Positions 63,876 through 64,000 of a stretch of 64,000 nt of DNA are shown here, in pieces. Position 1 is the stretch's first letter; every line of letters starts with the position of its first letter. The notes under the pieces were generated by a model. It saw only the letters and a program-made list of their open reading frames with translations, had not been told where the DNA came from and did not search any database. The stretch lies in assembly GCA_022772085.1 (NCBI GenBank), contig JALFBN010000007.1:229511-293510 (forward strand), given 5' to 3'. The position numbers were made by a program, and so were the translations under genes. The DNA is from Porphyromonas sp. GTDB taxonomy: Bacteria; Bacteroidota; Bacteroidia; Bacteroidales; Porphyromonadaceae.

Positions 63876-64000
63876 TCAAATTCTGAGAAGCTTTCTGAGG
63901 TATTCTGGATTCATCGCCGCCTTAAACATTCTCTTCTTCACAGAGTGCTTGTCTTTCTGAGCCTTAACGATCCCCAAGGCCAGCTTCCTTAAGACATTTA
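63876..64000 (-). CDS. 3' end of a minus-strand gene, transposase-like
   Basis: An open frame on the minus strand enters the window from the right and stops at 63876. The last residues read KLALGIVKAQKDKHSVKKRM, then FKAAMNPEYLRKLLRI. This short basic end resembles the C-terminus of some Bacteroidetes transposases, but 41 residues are too few to be sure. The gene is partial here, being cut by the window edge. Confidence 0.4.
   Translation of the reverse strand, partial: NVLRKLALGIVKAQKDKHSVKKRMFKAAMNPEYLRKLLRI

Overview
The window looks like chromosomal DNA of a Bacteroidales bacterium, most probably Porphyromonas or a close relative. Three things point there. Promoters repeatedly show the Bacteroidetes -7 element TAnnTTTG, usually TACCTTTG, TATATTTG or TATCTTTG. 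Many products are exported lipoproteins, TonB-type outer-membrane proteins, or leucine-rich-repeat (LRR) proteins ending in type IX secretion (T9SS) sorting domains. The core genes also fit: a PepO peptidase, a degenerate-HD RelA, and a sodium-pumping methylmalonyl-CoA decarboxylase for succinate-to-propionate fermentation.

Layout. 1-8.1 kb: envelope proteins (coiled-coil lipoprotein, BspA-like LRR protein, PepSY-type membrane protein, small lipoprotein, membrane proteins) and a HAD nucleotidase. 8.4-12.9 kb: sugar nucleotidyltransferase, PepO and dGTPase. 13.1-20.7 kb: an accessory block between dgt and parA, bracketed by an 18-bp direct repeat. It holds a dead insertion sequence, two small lipoproteins, wrecked TonB-receptor and YihY genes, and an intact lipoprotein plus MACPF-lipoprotein operon. 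20.7-25.9 kb: parA-parB-DUF5683-mltD and a metal/cobalamin-type binding lipoprotein. 26.0-29.5 kb: tRNA-His, an IMPACT-family protein, a transporter, a DUF695-like protein, a possible structured RNA and a formate/nitrite transporter. 29.7-40.0 kb: groS-groL, bcp-recA, a deacetylase-like and a glycosyltransferase gene, DAHP synthase/chorismate mutase, folK and relA.

From 40.7 kb the genes run mainly on the minus strand. A tetR-MMPL-LolA-like-barrel operon looks like an envelope lipid or hydrophobic-substrate export system with a self-regulating TetR. The mce-mmdA-mmdD-mmdE-mmdC-mmdB operon has the gene order known from Veillonella, including a stand-alone MmdE that copies the C-terminus of MmdD. 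A TonB-dependent-receptor-like gene follows. From 54.1 kb the plus strand carries an RNA-binding protein with a long structured leader, a lipoprotein, and three large consecutive LRR surface proteins. The last 125 bases hold the end of a minus-strand gene that runs off the window.

No CRISPR array, rRNA or intact mobile element was seen. The points most worth checking are the MACPF island, the MmdE/MmdD relationship, the TetR operator, the leader RNAs at about 28.3 and 53.9 kb, a sigma-54-like site before groS, and the modular repeats of the LRR proteins.
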